From positions 467,942 through 500,191 of the forward strand of contig NZ_JAAVSH020000001.1 in NCBI RefSeq assembly GCF_011947365.2: a stretch of 32,250 bases of DNA. Direction: 5' to 3'. Below are positions 6,339 through 14,650 of the stretch, piece by piece (the stretch's first letter is position 1; every line of letters begins with the position of its first letter). The translations under genes were made by a program, and so were the position numbers. The notes beneath the pieces are model-generated. The model saw only the letters and a program-made list of their open reading frames with translations, searched no databases and was not told where the DNA came from. The DNA comes from an endosymbiont of Lamellibrachia barhami. Lineage in GTDB: Bacteria; Pseudomonadota; Gammaproteobacteria; Chromatiales; Chromatiaceae.

Positions 6339-9071
6339 ATGAGTAAAAACAGTGATTTGACGAGAATCAAACGACCGGTGTTGCTACCGCTGGCCGTGAC
6401 ATTCATTATTCTAACGAGTGCATTTCTCGCTTCAATTCTATGGATTGAGCAAGAGCATGCAAGAGAAAAATTCCTCTCTCTCAAGAGTTCCATCGAAGCC
6501 TCTTTCCTGAGGAAACTGGATGATGAGGCGGCGCTGCTTTCCAGCCATCTCTTTTTCATCAGCAACAGCAGCTGCTTTCAAAATGCCTGGAGGAGTCAGG
6601 ACAGACAGGCATTGCTGGCATGCAGTAGACCCGTCTTTCAGCAAATGCAGGCGTTTTTCCAAGTCTCCGAACTAAATTATATCACAGACGATTTCAACTA
6701 TTTTTTGCGTGTTAACGAGCCCTCAAGATATGGAGATTCTGAGCGTGGCCGAGTTGTGCACCGTGCTGCCAATACCGGCGAACTCAGTTATGGCCTGGAG
6801 CTATCCCAACGGGGCCAACTCCTCCTGGTAATTGCCAAACCCTGGCATATTGAAAACAGTACTCCTGGTTTTATCGAAATGGAGATCGATATATCTGATG
6901 TTATCTATGAGGTTGCAACTGTACAGAATGTGGATCTTTTTGCTTTCATTGAAAAACCGGAGATCAATAGGGCATTGTGGAGGCAAGAAGCAAGCCTGTC
7001 CGAGAGCGACTATGGTTGGGAGTTCCTGGAAAACCACATTGTCACAATTGGCGACCCATTGAGTTTTCCCTATAAACAGAAACATTTTTTTGACGGCCAC
7101 ATTATCGAAGATGAAGAACTGGCGATCAGCTACAGAGACAAGGAGCGCTCCTACTCATTAGGCAAGTTCCCTCTGCTTGACGAGGCCGGTCGTTATATCG
7201 GCCATATTGGTATAATCCTTGATAACACAGAGGAGCAGATTGCGATATGGGGGCTGCTCGGGCGTTTTCTTATCCTCTTTCTGGTGGCGGGCGGCATCCT
7301 GTTTTTGTTGTTTGTCCGTTACCTTGGCCGTATTGATCTGAGGCTGGCAACAGTATACCACGATCTGCATCAGGAGATTACTGAAAGAAAAAGAATGGAG
7401 ATCTCTCTGCGCAAGCTTTCGAGTGCGGTTGAGCAGGGTGCCAGCGCAGTTGTGATCACCACTGATCAAGGAGAGATCGAGTATGTCAACCCCCGCTTCA
7501 CTGAAGTAACCGGTTACTCTTTGGATGAGATTAGAGGGAAAACGCCCAGAATATTGCGCTCGGGGGAGACCCAGGCTAACAGATACAAAGATCTCTGGAA
7601 TACCATTTTGGCAGGACGGCACTGGGTTGGCGATCTGCACAACCGTAAGAAATCCGGAGAACTCTACTGGAGCCATCTCTCCATTTCACCGATTACCACA
7701 GATAGTGGAAAGATCACTAATTACGTGGCAGTCAGTGAAGATGTCACTGAGCTGAAATCAGCCCATGAACAGATGGAACGCATGGCCTTCTACGATACCC
7801 TGACTGAACTGCCAAACCGCCGTCTGTTCAAGGACCGGTTAGAGTGGGCCATTAAGGATGCATCCAGAAAAGGTAGTTCAGTGGCACTTCTGTTTCTCGA
7901 TCTGGACCATTTCAAACATGTGAATGATACCTTGGGACATGAGGCAGGGGATTTGCTGCTGAAAAGCGTAGCCCGGACGTTGACAAAGAGCGTAAGGGGA
8001 AACGATACGGTAGCACGTCTTGGGGGGGATGAGTTCACCATTCTTCTGACGGATATACAGAACCCTTCCGCTGCCAGAAAAGTAGCGGAAAAGATTTTAC
8101 AGTCACTGCGATCACCGGTTTACCTGGAGGGTAAAGAGGTCACAATAACCACCAGCATCGGTATTACGTTGGGTCCTGAGGATGGAATCCATGCCAGCAC
8201 GCTGATGAAATATGCTGACCTCGCCATGTATAAAGCCAAGGAGAAGGGACGAAAAAACTATCAGTTCTACACCTCTGCAATGAATGACGAGGTACAGCAA
8301 AGGGTTAGAATTGAAAGGGAGTTGACCAGTGCGCTGGAGAACAGTGAATTTCGTCTTTTCTACCAGCCGCTAATCCGTATCCATGATCGAAAAATGGTGG
8401 GAATGGAGGCTCTGATACGCTGGCAGCATCCGAAACGTGGCCTGCTATCGCCATATGAGTTTCTCACAGTTGCAGAGGAGACAGGCCTGATCAACTCAAT
8501 AGGTGATTGGGTATTGCGTCAGGCCTGTCAGGATACGGCTGACCTCCATCGCGACGGATATGGCGATATTGTTGTATCTGTGAACCTTGCGGCCAGCCAG
8601 TTCCGGGATGTACATCTCCCGAAAACCATTAGCGGGATTCTGACCGAAAAAAGCGTGGAAAGCCGATGGTTGGATCTGGAAATTACCGAAAGTATCCTGA
8701 TGGAAAATACCGATCAGGTAGTTGAAACACTGCAGCACCTCAAGGCCTTGGGAGTGACACTTTCGGTGGATGATTTCGGGACCGGATACTCATCCCTGAG
8801 TTATCTGAAACGTTTTCCTGTGGACCGTTTGAAAGTGGATCGCTCATTTGTTCAGGATATACCGGGTGACCGCAATGATGTGGAGATTACTGCGGCCATT
8901 ATCGCGATGTCCCATAAACTGAACCTGCAAGTGGTTGCCGAAGGTGTTGAAACAGCAGAGCAGTTTGAGTTTCTCCAGCAGAATGCTTGCGATATATGTC
9001 AGGGATATATGTTCAGTGAGCCAGTGCCGATCAACAAACTCAGACAGTACCTGGAGGAGCAGAAAAAATAG
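6339..9071 (+). CDS. Membrane-anchored PAS-GGDEF-EAL cyclic-di-GMP signalling protein
   Basis: The 910-residue sensor has a membrane segment at about 15-35, a large periplasmic (Cache/CHASE-like) domain to about 300, and a second membrane segment at about 308-330. A PAS domain with a PAC segment follows at roughly 355-475 (SAVEQGASAVVITT, FTEVTGYSLDEIRGKTP). The GGDEF domain has intact GGDEF near residues 562-566 and the inhibitory RxxD site (RGND) five residues before it. The EAL domain has intact EAL near 690, plus conserved NLAASQF, ITES, VDDFGTGYSSLSYL and VAEGVE. Diguanylate cyclase and phosphodiesterase activities both look possible, and which dominates cannot be told. It is monocistronic and divergent from the small gene at 5914-6198. 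A weak GAGACAG site precedes the ATG. Confidence 0.95.
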   Translation: MSKNSDLTRIKRPVLLPLAVTFIILTSAFLASILWIEQEHAREKFLSLKSSIEASFLRKLDDEAALLSSHLFFISNSSCFQNAWRSQDRQALLACSRPVFQQMQAFFQVSELNYITDDFNYFLRVNEPSRYGDSERGRVVHRAANTGELSYGLELSQRGQLLLVIAKPWHIENSTPGFIEMEIDISDVIYEVATVQNVDLFAFIEKPEINRALWRQEASLSESDYGWEFLENHIVTIGDPLSFPYKQKHFFDGHIIEDEELAISYRDKERSYSLGKFPLLDEAGRYIGHIGIILDNTEEQIAIWGLLGRFLILFLVAGGILFLLFVRYLGRIDLRLATVYHDLHQEITERKRMEISLRKLSSAVEQGASAVVITTDQGEIEYVNPRFTEVTGYSLDEIRGKTPRILRSGETQANRYKDLWNTILAGRHWVGDLHNRKKSGELYWSHLSISPITTDSGKITNYVAVSEDVTELKSAHEQMERMAFYDTLTELPNRRLFKDRLEWAIKDASRKGSSVALLFLDLDHFKHVNDTLGHEAGDLLLKSVARTLTKSVRGNDTVARLGGDEFTILLTDIQNPSAARKVAEKILQSLRSPVYLEGKEVTITTSIGITLGPEDGIHASTLMKYADLAMYKAKEKGRKNYQFYTSAMNDEVQQRVRIERELTSALENSEFRLFYQPLIRIHDRKMVGMEALIRWQHPKRGLLSPYEFLTVAEETGLINSIGDWVLRQACQDTADLHRDGYGDIVVSVNLAASQFRDVHLPKTISGILTEKSVESRWLDLEITESILMENTDQVVETLQHLKALGVTLSVDDFGTGYSSLSYLKRFPVDRLKVDRSFVQDIPGDRNDVEITAAIIAMSHKLNLQVVAEGVETAEQFEFLQQNACDICQGYMFSEPVPINKLRQYLEEQKK

Positions 9072-9305
9072 TTAGCCCATATCTCTTCCACTTCTTTGCG
9101 GCACTCTGCAGTCAGTGTTTTCCGCTGCCGGATCTATTTCGCCTGAAAGTCGGTGATGAAGGCCTGACTGAACAGGAGCTTCCGTGCCGGTTGATACGCC
9201 AGGCTACCGTACGCGACAATAAATCATCCCTCATTCCGGAGGCAAAGAGGGAATCATTACCACTGAAAAGCAACTTCTTACTTTTTTGAAGCATAGGTGA
9301 TTACC

Positions 9306-10490
9306 ATGAAATTTCTTTCTAAAGTCTGCATCAGTATTTTCATTGCATTGACTATGGCTGGCATCACATATGCGGGTAAAGACAGGGTTGGAAGCAGTGA
9401 TCACCCGTTGATATCCAGGATGCCTGGATTCTGGATCGCTGCCTACAAAGAGAATATACATGATTCGCACTCATTTCGCGATAGTGCCAATAACAAAATA
9501 AATATTGAAGGACACTACTACCATATCGAATATCGTCTAAACAAAGGTGCCCAAGTGCCGGGACGTTTGATGATACTCAATAACCATGAAAGTTCTTTAA
9601 AGAAGATCGGCGCGAAAATCTTCAAGAGAACAAAAAAAGACTTGTACGGAAAAGTTTTAAAAGAGGGCCTGGAAACCTGGATTCAAGTCCATTCCTTGGA
9701 ACGTGTCTACCGCTTGACCATCGTGGAACGCGAGCATAAGGAACATAAAGTTGCGGCCCAACCAGAAGCATCCCCGGCAGGTGCTGCGACCAGCACAGCC
9801 AATATCCATGAGGCGGCAAAGAACGGGGCTCTGGATGAGGTTAAATCGCTTATTGCCAAAGGCGAAAATGTTAATGCGAAAGATGATCGCGACCTCATGC
9901 CGCTCTACTACGCCGCACACGCAGGCCACAAAGAAATATGCCGATTTCTTATTGACCAGGGTGCCAATGTCAATGCGGCCCCGGAACCTTTCTATAAACC
10001 TTTGTATGCGGCCCTCAACAAGCGCAATAAAAATGGCGAGGAAATATTCAAGTTACTTGTCGAGCGGGGAGCTGATTTTGAGATGCTGATTGGAGGCTAT
10101 ACGATATTACACAATGCCGCCTTAGGCTGCCATGATGATAGCCAACGGGGTATTGCAGAATTCCTGATTTCTAAAGGAGCGAACATTTACGCCAGAGGTT
10201 ATCAGGATAAAACGCCTCTGCATATGATAGGTTGCAAGGAAATTGGCGAGCTTCTCATTTCAAAGGGAGCCGATATTGAGGCTAGAGACAAGGATGGCCG
10301 GACGCCTCTTTTTATCGCCTGTTCCAAGAATAATATGGAGATTTCCAGGCTTCTCATTTCAAAAGGGGCGGATGTAAACGCCAAGGACAATCGCGGCTGG
10401 TCCCCTCTGCGCCAAGTGCATAGCCGATGCCTTACTACCCGCAATACCGAGATTTGTGAACTTCTAAAGAAAAATGGAGGGGTTAAGTAA
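9306..10490 (+). CDS. Secreted ankyrin-repeat protein with N-terminal OmpA-associated domain
   Basis: From the ATG at 9306 (AGGTG six bases upstream; a GTG at 9297 is less likely) this is a 394-residue protein with a signal peptide ending near ITYAG. Residues about 30-140 (DHPLISRMPGFWI...YHIEYRLNKGA...GLETWIQVHS...YRLTIVE) match a domain usually found in front of OmpA C-terminal domains in outer-membrane proteins. An alanine/proline linker and six or seven ankyrin repeats follow to the end (typical units: LLISKGADIEARDKDGRTPLF, LLISKGADVNAKDNRGWSPL). It is probably a periplasmic protein-protein interaction module. The exact partner is unknown. The gene stands alone. Confidence 0.85.
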   Translation: MKFLSKVCISIFIALTMAGITYAGKDRVGSSDHPLISRMPGFWIAAYKENIHDSHSFRDSANNKINIEGHYYHIEYRLNKGAQVPGRLMILNNHESSLKKIGAKIFKRTKKDLYGKVLKEGLETWIQVHSLERVYRLTIVEREHKEHKVAAQPEASPAGAATSTANIHEAAKNGALDEVKSLIAKGENVNAKDDRDLMPLYYAAHAGHKEICRFLIDQGANVNAAPEPFYKPLYAALNKRNKNGEEIFKLLVERGADFEMLIGGYTILHNAALGCHDDSQRGIAEFLISKGANIYARGYQDKTPLHMIGCKEIGELLISKGADIEARDKDGRTPLFIACSKNNMEISRLLISKGADVNAKDNRGWSPLRQVHSRCLTTRNTEICELLKKNGGVK

Positions 10491-10567
10491 ATTTGTCCTG
10501 ACGGCTTATTAAATTTAAGCAGTATAAATTGGCTCTTCACCAAATCGTCCCAACTGCTGAGTGACAC

Positions 10568-10741
10568 CTAACAGGAGGCCGCCCCCAGGGGCGACCGGGT
10601 TATATCCTGTTCGTAGTGACCTTCGATGATCTGGTCAACTTTCACCCCCACATTCATGGATTCTGCTTCTGAAACTTCAGGAGCTTATTTTTTCTCAGCT
10701 CATCCAGAAACCTCAGTCTATACAATCTGAGCAAGATCGGT
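10568..10741 (-). pseudogene. Decayed copy of the small-gene 3' end, with extra downstream reading frame
   Basis: The right part (10650-10741) is the second copy of the repeat at 5919-6006. Here single-base insertions and stop codons interrupt the frame. In the frame equivalent to copy A, reading continues past ESMNV into VKVDQIIEGHYEQDITRSPL and stops at TAG 10568-10570. The parental gene was therefore longer than the copy at 5914-6198. No domain is recognised. Confidence 0.45.
10650..10741 (-). repeat. Dispersed repeat copy B (partner at 5919-6006)
   Basis: About 92 bases match 5919-6006 in the same orientation, with scattered substitutions and single-base indels. It lies in the 363-base space between the ankyrin gene and the ompA-like gene. 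No intact gene was seen elsewhere in that space. Confidence 0.75.
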
Positions 10742-10820
10742 ATTTTGTTTTTTTCAAAAATCAACCAATAAAAGGGACCGTAGACGCGACTCGTTACGAC
10801 CCCAATCCCCCGGCAGATGA

Positions 10821-10842
10821 TTCGCGGCGCCTGGGCCGCGAA
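10821..10842 (-). terminator. GC-rich hairpin downstream of the OmpA-like gene
   Basis: TTCGCGGC pairs perfectly with GCCGCGAA around a six-base loop, starting about 12 bases after the stop codon of the leftward OmpA-like gene. There is no clear T tract after it on the minus strand. It may stabilise the 3' end or assist termination rather than act as a textbook intrinsic terminator. Confidence 0.4.
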
Positions 10843-10853
10843 CCTTTTCAGGA

Positions 10854-12224
10854 TTACTTACGGCTCAGTTCAACCCGGCGATTCTGGGCTTTACCCTCAG
10901 ACGAGTCATTCCCGACCATCGGATTTTCTTCACCGTAACCCATGGCAGACAGGTTGTCAGCTGACACGCCATTGATCACCAGATAGGCCATCACGGTTTC
11001 TGCGCGACGCCGGGAGAGATCTTTGTTGTAAACAGCATCGCCATCGCTATCGGTATGACCGGATACCTCCACTGCAATATCTGGATTGGCAACCAGGGTG
11101 GCAGCGACACGATCAAGGATTTCGGCAGAGTCGTCTGTCAACTCATCAGAGTTGGTCTTGAAATTCACCCCACGCAGGACGATAGCAGCATTCTTCTCGC
11201 AGCCCAAGGCATCAACCGTTGCGCCTGCTGTGGAATCAAGACACATATCCACGCTATCCAGTACGCCATCAGCATCACTATCGGTAACTACAGGTGCTTC
11301 AGGCGCTGGAGTCGAGGCTTCGACTTCGACTGCGACTGGCTCTGCCATTGCCACTTCTACTTCTGCTTCTACTTCTGCTTCAGCGGGGGTCTCATCAACC
11401 GAAGCAAGTGCGACGGGGGCAACGGGTACCTGCCAACTCCAGGGATCACGGTGGTTGTAACCATATCCATTGCCGTAACCACCCCAACCCGGTGCAGCGT
11501 AAACAGGCGCTCCGCTATAAGGCCGTGCGGGGGCAACTCGTGGCAATGTCTGCCAGTTAGACATGGGCATCTGAGCACGATGCTCTTTGACCCAATCCGG
11601 GACTTCCGGGCGCTCAAATGTCGGCATCTGAGCACGATGCTCGGCCACCCAATCGGGTACCTGAGGCGCTTCAAATGCAGGCATCTGGGGCATCGTCGGC
11701 ATCCGGGCACGACGTTCGGCTACCCAGTCGGGTACCTGCGGCGCTTTAAAAGCGGGCATCTGGGGCATCGTCGGCATCCGGGCACGACGTTCGGCTACCC
11801 AATCGGGTACCTGCGGTGCTTCAAATGCAGGCATCTGGGGCATCGTCGGCATCCGGGCACGACGTTCGGCTACCCAATCGGGTACTTGCGGCGCTTCAAA
11901 TGCAGGCATCTGGGGCATCGTCGGCATCCGGGCACGACGTTCGCTTACCCAATCGGGTACCTGCGGCGCGCCAAAGAGAGGCATTGCCGGGCGAGTCATG
12001 CGAGCCGTTTGACCCCGCCCCATCGGACCACTGAACAGCCTTTGACGCATCGCCTTCCTCTCCGCACGGCGCTCCTGAACCCAGACAGGCACTTCCAGTC
12101 GATCAAGACGGTGGGCGGAACGGCATTCATGGTTACTGGCTGCAGCTTCGGCCAGGGTAGCAGCCGGTGCAGTGGTAACCATCAGGCTGAACATAGCGTA
12201 TACGAGCGGTCGCTTGTAAAACAT
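10854..12224 (-). CDS. OmpA-family outer-membrane protein with tandem VPDWVxERRA repeats
   Basis: The 456-residue protein starts at ATG 12222-12224, with GGAG eight bases upstream; a GTG nine bases earlier lacks spacing. A signal peptide ends near ATLAEA. Residues about 84-220 hold six copies of the motif P-x-VPDWV-x-E-R/H-R-A-R/Q-M. Four are 25-residue units and two are shorter, and a degenerate seventh copy lies at about 42-60. A Gly/Tyr-rich linker, an acidic Glu/Val/Ala stretch and a TSP3-like calcium motif (DSDADGVLDSVD) follow. The C-terminal OmpA peptidoglycan-binding domain has GVNFKTNSDEL, GHTDSDG, LSRRRAETV and NRRVELS. It probably anchors the outer membrane to the wall. The repeat role is unknown. 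Confidence 0.9.
   Translation of the reverse strand: MFYKRPLVYAMFSLMVTTAPAATLAEAAASNHECRSAHRLDRLEVPVWVQERRAERKAMRQRLFSGPMGRGQTARMTRPAMPLFGAPQVPDWVSERRARMPTMPQMPAFEAPQVPDWVAERRARMPTMPQMPAFEAPQVPDWVAERRARMPTMPQMPAFKAPQVPDWVAERRARMPTMPQMPAFEAPQVPDWVAEHRAQMPTFERPEVPDWVKEHRAQMPMSNWQTLPRVAPARPYSGAPVYAAPGWGGYGNGYGYNHRDPWSWQVPVAPVALASVDETPAEAEVEAEVEVAMAEPVAVEVEASTPAPEAPVVTDSDADGVLDSVDMCLDSTAGATVDALGCEKNAAIVLRGVNFKTNSDELTDDSAEILDRVAATLVANPDIAVEVSGHTDSDGDAVYNKDLSRRRAETVMAYLVINGVSADNLSAMGYGEENPMVGNDSSEGKAQNRRVELSRK
11565..11975 (-). repeat. In-frame coding tandem repeats (75-bp unit)
   Basis: The stretch encodes six VPDWV repeats of the OmpA-like protein. Three to four consecutive 75-base units (about 11650-11960) are almost identical at nucleotide level, including synonymous sites. 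The outer units are shorter or diverged. Near-identity points to recent expansion or gene conversion, so copy number may vary between strains. Confidence 0.9.
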
Positions 12225-12383
12225 GGGTGTCACTCCTGTAAGGGGCAGACCACATACTTCGGGTGGCAGGCCAAAGACTCTTAGTAATTCATAAAGTGCG
12301 AATATTCTACTTTATTTGCCCTGCAATAGAGAAGTCCGATATTTGCGTTCCGAAACTTGAGATTTAAAGCCTGTCTGGCTCTG

Positions 12384-12418
12384 CATTCAGCTTTCATTCA
12401 GCCACCCCCCCGTAGTCT
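12384..12418 (+). promoter_or_regulatory. Candidate OmpR/PhoB-type response-regulator site and promoter
   Basis: Two exact copies of CATTCAGC start at 12384 and 12395, an 11-base (one helical turn) direct repeat as used by winged-helix response regulators. A possible -10 hexamer TAGTCT lies at 12413-12418. The rightward gene begins at 12473. The repeats would overlap the -35 region, as expected for activation. The cognate regulator is not in this window. Confidence 0.5.
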
Positions 12419-12472
12419 GTAATCAGAGGTTGAGTTATCTCACCCTGACTGACAAATTAACGGGAGATAGTA

Positions 12473-13267
12473 ATGAAAAAACTGAATGGAGTACTGCTTG
12501 CTGCAGCGGGTTTGCTGTTTGCCTTTGCCGCTGAAGCAAGACCGGTGTGGCAGGATGATGATGTCGATATTGAGATCGTCTCCGATTATGGCCGGGAGTT
12601 TGCCAAATACGAGATCGAAAACGACGGACACACACACCGCGCCTACCTGGAAGCCAGAAAGGGAAAAAAATACAGTATTCGCGTCAGCAACAACAGCGAT
12701 AGACGTATCGGACTCGTTATTGCGGTCGACGGCAGAAACATCATCTCCGGAAAAAAATCCCATCTGAAATCCCGCGAACGCATGTATGTTCTTGGCCCCT
12801 ATCAGCAGGCAGAGTACGAGGGTTGGCGTACCAGCAAAAAACAGGTCAACCGGTTCTACTTCACTCAAGTCGACGATTCATACGCTGATGCCTGGGGTGA
12901 CCGCACGGCGATGGGCGTCATTGCAGTTGCCGTATTTAAGGAGAAAAAGCCTAAAATTGCCTATGACAATTATCCCCGCCGACAGGAGAAACGCCTCTCG
13001 CGCCGGGGACAGGGGGCAGACACGCGCGAAAGTGCACCTGGCACCGGTTTTGGCGAATCAGAGTACTCTCCAGTCAGAACCGTACACTTCAAGCCGCGTT
13101 CCAAAGCGAGTGAAAAGCACTTTCTGAAATATGAGTGGCGCAAAACACTGTGCAGAAAAGGTGTGATCGATTGCCAGCACTCACGCGGTCGCTCTCGCAA
13201 TCGTTTCTGGCATGATTCCTGGGACGATGGATTTGCCCCCTTCCCTCCCGGTCGCAGAGGCCATTAA
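12473..13267 (+). CDS. Exported hypothetical protein of unknown function
   Basis: The 264-residue protein starts with a signal peptide (MKKLNGVLLAAAGLLFAFAAEA) and a good GGGAG ribosome binding site. The central part (YLEARKGKKYSIRVSNNSDRRIGLVIAVDGRNIISG, then YVLGPYQQAEYEGWR, then FYFTQVDDSYADAWGD and MGVIAVAVF) looks like a conserved compact beta domain seen in uncharacterised proteobacterial periplasmic proteins. The C-terminal third is basic, low-complexity and rich in Arg and Ser. It is divergent from the OmpA-like gene. The direct repeat upstream suggests two-component control. No catalytic motif is visible. Confidence 0.8.
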   Translation: MKKLNGVLLAAAGLLFAFAAEARPVWQDDDVDIEIVSDYGREFAKYEIENDGHTHRAYLEARKGKKYSIRVSNNSDRRIGLVIAVDGRNIISGKKSHLKSRERMYVLGPYQQAEYEGWRTSKKQVNRFYFTQVDDSYADAWGDRTAMGVIAVAVFKEKKPKIAYDNYPRRQEKRLSRRGQGADTRESAPGTGFGESEYSPVRTVHFKPRSKASEKHFLKYEWRKTLCRKGVIDCQHSRGRSRNRFWHDSWDDGFAPFPPGRRGH

Positions 13268-13281
13268 GGAGAGTGTATGCC

Positions 13282-13348
13282 TGTAGGCATGATCAAGCGT
13301 AGCGGATCAGGCGAAATGCCGGTTCCGCTACGCTTGAACCAGCCTACA
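13282..13348. repeat. REP-like palindrome between convergent genes
   Basis: An imperfect 67-base palindrome has outer arms TGTAGGC/GCCTACA and inner arms TCAAGCGTAGCGGA/TCCGCTACGCTTGA. It sits exactly between the rightward gene ending at 13267 and the leftward HIT gene ending at 13353. It is related in sequence to the element at 14651-14736. It may act as a two-way transcription barrier. Confidence 0.75.
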
Positions 13349-13352
13349 GAGG

Positions 13353-13766
13353 TTAATACCTCATCCTACCGAGTTCATTTTGAAGCCGGTTTATCAAACC
13401 TTCCCCTTCCGACGCCGCATAAGGGATACGTTCTCCACAACCCCACACCGGCCCCGGCCAGCAGGCATCGTCCTGTGAACGGGCCACCACATGCCAGTGT
13501 AACTGTGGAACGATGTTACCCAGAGCGCCAATATTAATCCTGTCCGGCGTGGTCATCGCACTGAGCAGATTCGAAACGGCACTGCTCTCTCTGATGAGCG
13601 TCAGTTGATCACTCTCCTCAAGCCTATGTACCGCAGTGATATCAGCCCGCTGTGGTACCAGGATCAACCAGGGAAAACGACTGTCGTCCATCAGACGAAG
13701 CTCGCATAACTGCAGCTTCGCCACAAAGAATGTGTCAGCTTTGAGTTGTGGATGAAGCAGGAACAT
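13353..13766 (-). CDS. HIT-like domain protein
   Basis: The 137-residue protein is of the histidine-triad superfamily. HIT proteins hydrolyse nucleotide phosphoramidates or dinucleoside polyphosphates. The sequence shows RFPWLILVPQRADI early, then NIGALGNIVPQLHWHVVAR. The triad reads Q-L-H-W-H, so the first histidine is glutamine, as in a recognised HIT-like subfamily. The nucleophilic middle and last histidines are present. The ATG at 13764-13766 has GAGG upstream. It is divergent from ppsR with 57 bases between the start codons. The substrate is unknown. Confidence 0.85.
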   Translation of the reverse strand: MFLLHPQLKADTFFVAKLQLCELRLMDDSRFPWLILVPQRADITAVHRLEESDQLTLIRESSAVSNLLSAMTTPDRINIGALGNIVPQLHWHVVARSQDDACWPGPVWGCGERIPYAASEGEGLINRLQNELGRMRY

Positions 13767-13811
13767 AAAACCTCAATGCACTCCGTACCAACGAGCGGGA
13801 ACCAATAGCGC

Positions 13812-13817
13812 TATAAT
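13812..13817 (+). promoter_or_regulatory. -10 element of ppsR, predicting a leaderless mRNA
   Basis: A perfect TATAAT ends six bases before the ppsR ATG at 13824, so transcription would start at or next to the A of the start codon. No Shine-Dalgarno sequence is present before this ATG. No good -35 hexamer is visible at the expected place. Confidence 0.45.
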
Positions 13818-13823
13818 ACCCCG

Positions 13824-14642
13824 ATGAAGCGTACCATCTTCTTTATCTCAGACCATACCGGCATTACGGCGGAGGCTATTGGCCGTTCGCTGTTGAGCCA
13901 GTTCAAGGGACTTGAATACGAGACCATCCATATGCCTTTTATCGATAGTATCGATAAAGCCCGCCGCGCCTCCGAACGGATCAACCAGGCGACCATAGAA
14001 TCGCATACACATCCGCTGGTGTTCAGTACATTGGTCGATCCAAAATTGCGCGCCTGTCTGCATGGCGTCGGGGCTGTAATCTTCGATTTTTTTGACGATT
14101 ACACCCATCAGCTCGAGAAGGTGTTGGGCACCGCATCCACACCGGTAAGGGGACGCGCCCACGGCATGGGTAATCACCATGTCTATAACGCCCGCATCCA
14201 CGCAGTAAACTTTGCGCTCGCTAATGACGACGGGGCGGTGGTACGTAACTACGCTTCCGCCGACCTCATTCTGCTGGGGGTCTCACGCAGCGGCAAGACG
14301 CCCACCTGCCTGTTTCTTGGACTGCAGCACGGTATTCTGGCGGCTAACTATCCTCTTACCGACGACGACCTGGAAAACGGTCGTCTTCCCAAAACACTAC
14401 AACCCTACACCGACAAACTGTTTGGCTTGACCATCGATATACAGCAGTTACAGCGTATCCGTCAGGAGCGCCGCCCCGACGGGCGCTATGCATCACTGGC
14501 CCAATGCCGATTGGAGGTCGAGGAGGCGGAAACCATGTTCCACCGCTACAAGATCCCCTTTCTCGACACCACATCCATGTCGGTGGAGGAGATATCCGCA
14601 AGGGTTTTGCAGCAGACCGGCCTTGAGAGCCGGATGGGGTAG
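13824..14642 (+). CDS. ppsR: Phosphoenolpyruvate synthase regulatory protein (kinase/pyrophosphorylase)
   Basis: The 272-residue protein is of the PpsR/DUF299 family. It inactivates PEP synthase by ADP-dependent phosphorylation of a threonine and reactivates it by phosphate-dependent dephosphorylation. The N terminus (FFISDHTGITAEAIGRSLLSQF) and the P-loop-like GVSRSGKT at about 152-159 are characteristic, and length is normal. PEP synthase itself is not in the window. A TATAAT so close to the ATG suggests leaderless translation. A palindromic element follows immediately after the stop. Confidence 0.95.
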   Translation: MKRTIFFISDHTGITAEAIGRSLLSQFKGLEYETIHMPFIDSIDKARRASERINQATIESHTHPLVFSTLVDPKLRACLHGVGAVIFDFFDDYTHQLEKVLGTASTPVRGRAHGMGNHHVYNARIHAVNFALANDDGAVVRNYASADLILLGVSRSGKTPTCLFLGLQHGILAANYPLTDDDLENGRLPKTLQPYTDKLFGLTIDIQQLQRIRQERRPDGRYASLAQCRLEVEEAETMFHRYKIPFLDTTSMSVEEISARVLQQTGLESRMG

Positions 14643-14650
14643 TCGGTAAA

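Noticed and set aside
9072-9305. Gene between the GGDEF-EAL and ankyrin genes
   Set aside because: No frame has a start with a ribosome site or any recognised motif.
11565-11975. CRISPR-like array
   Set aside because: Units are contiguous and in frame, encode a protein motif, and have no unique spacers.
11055-12284. 409-codon rightward open frame opposite the OmpA-like gene
   Set aside because: It is antisense to a clear OmpA-family gene, lacks a ribosome site and consists of repeats mirrored from the 75-bp coding units.
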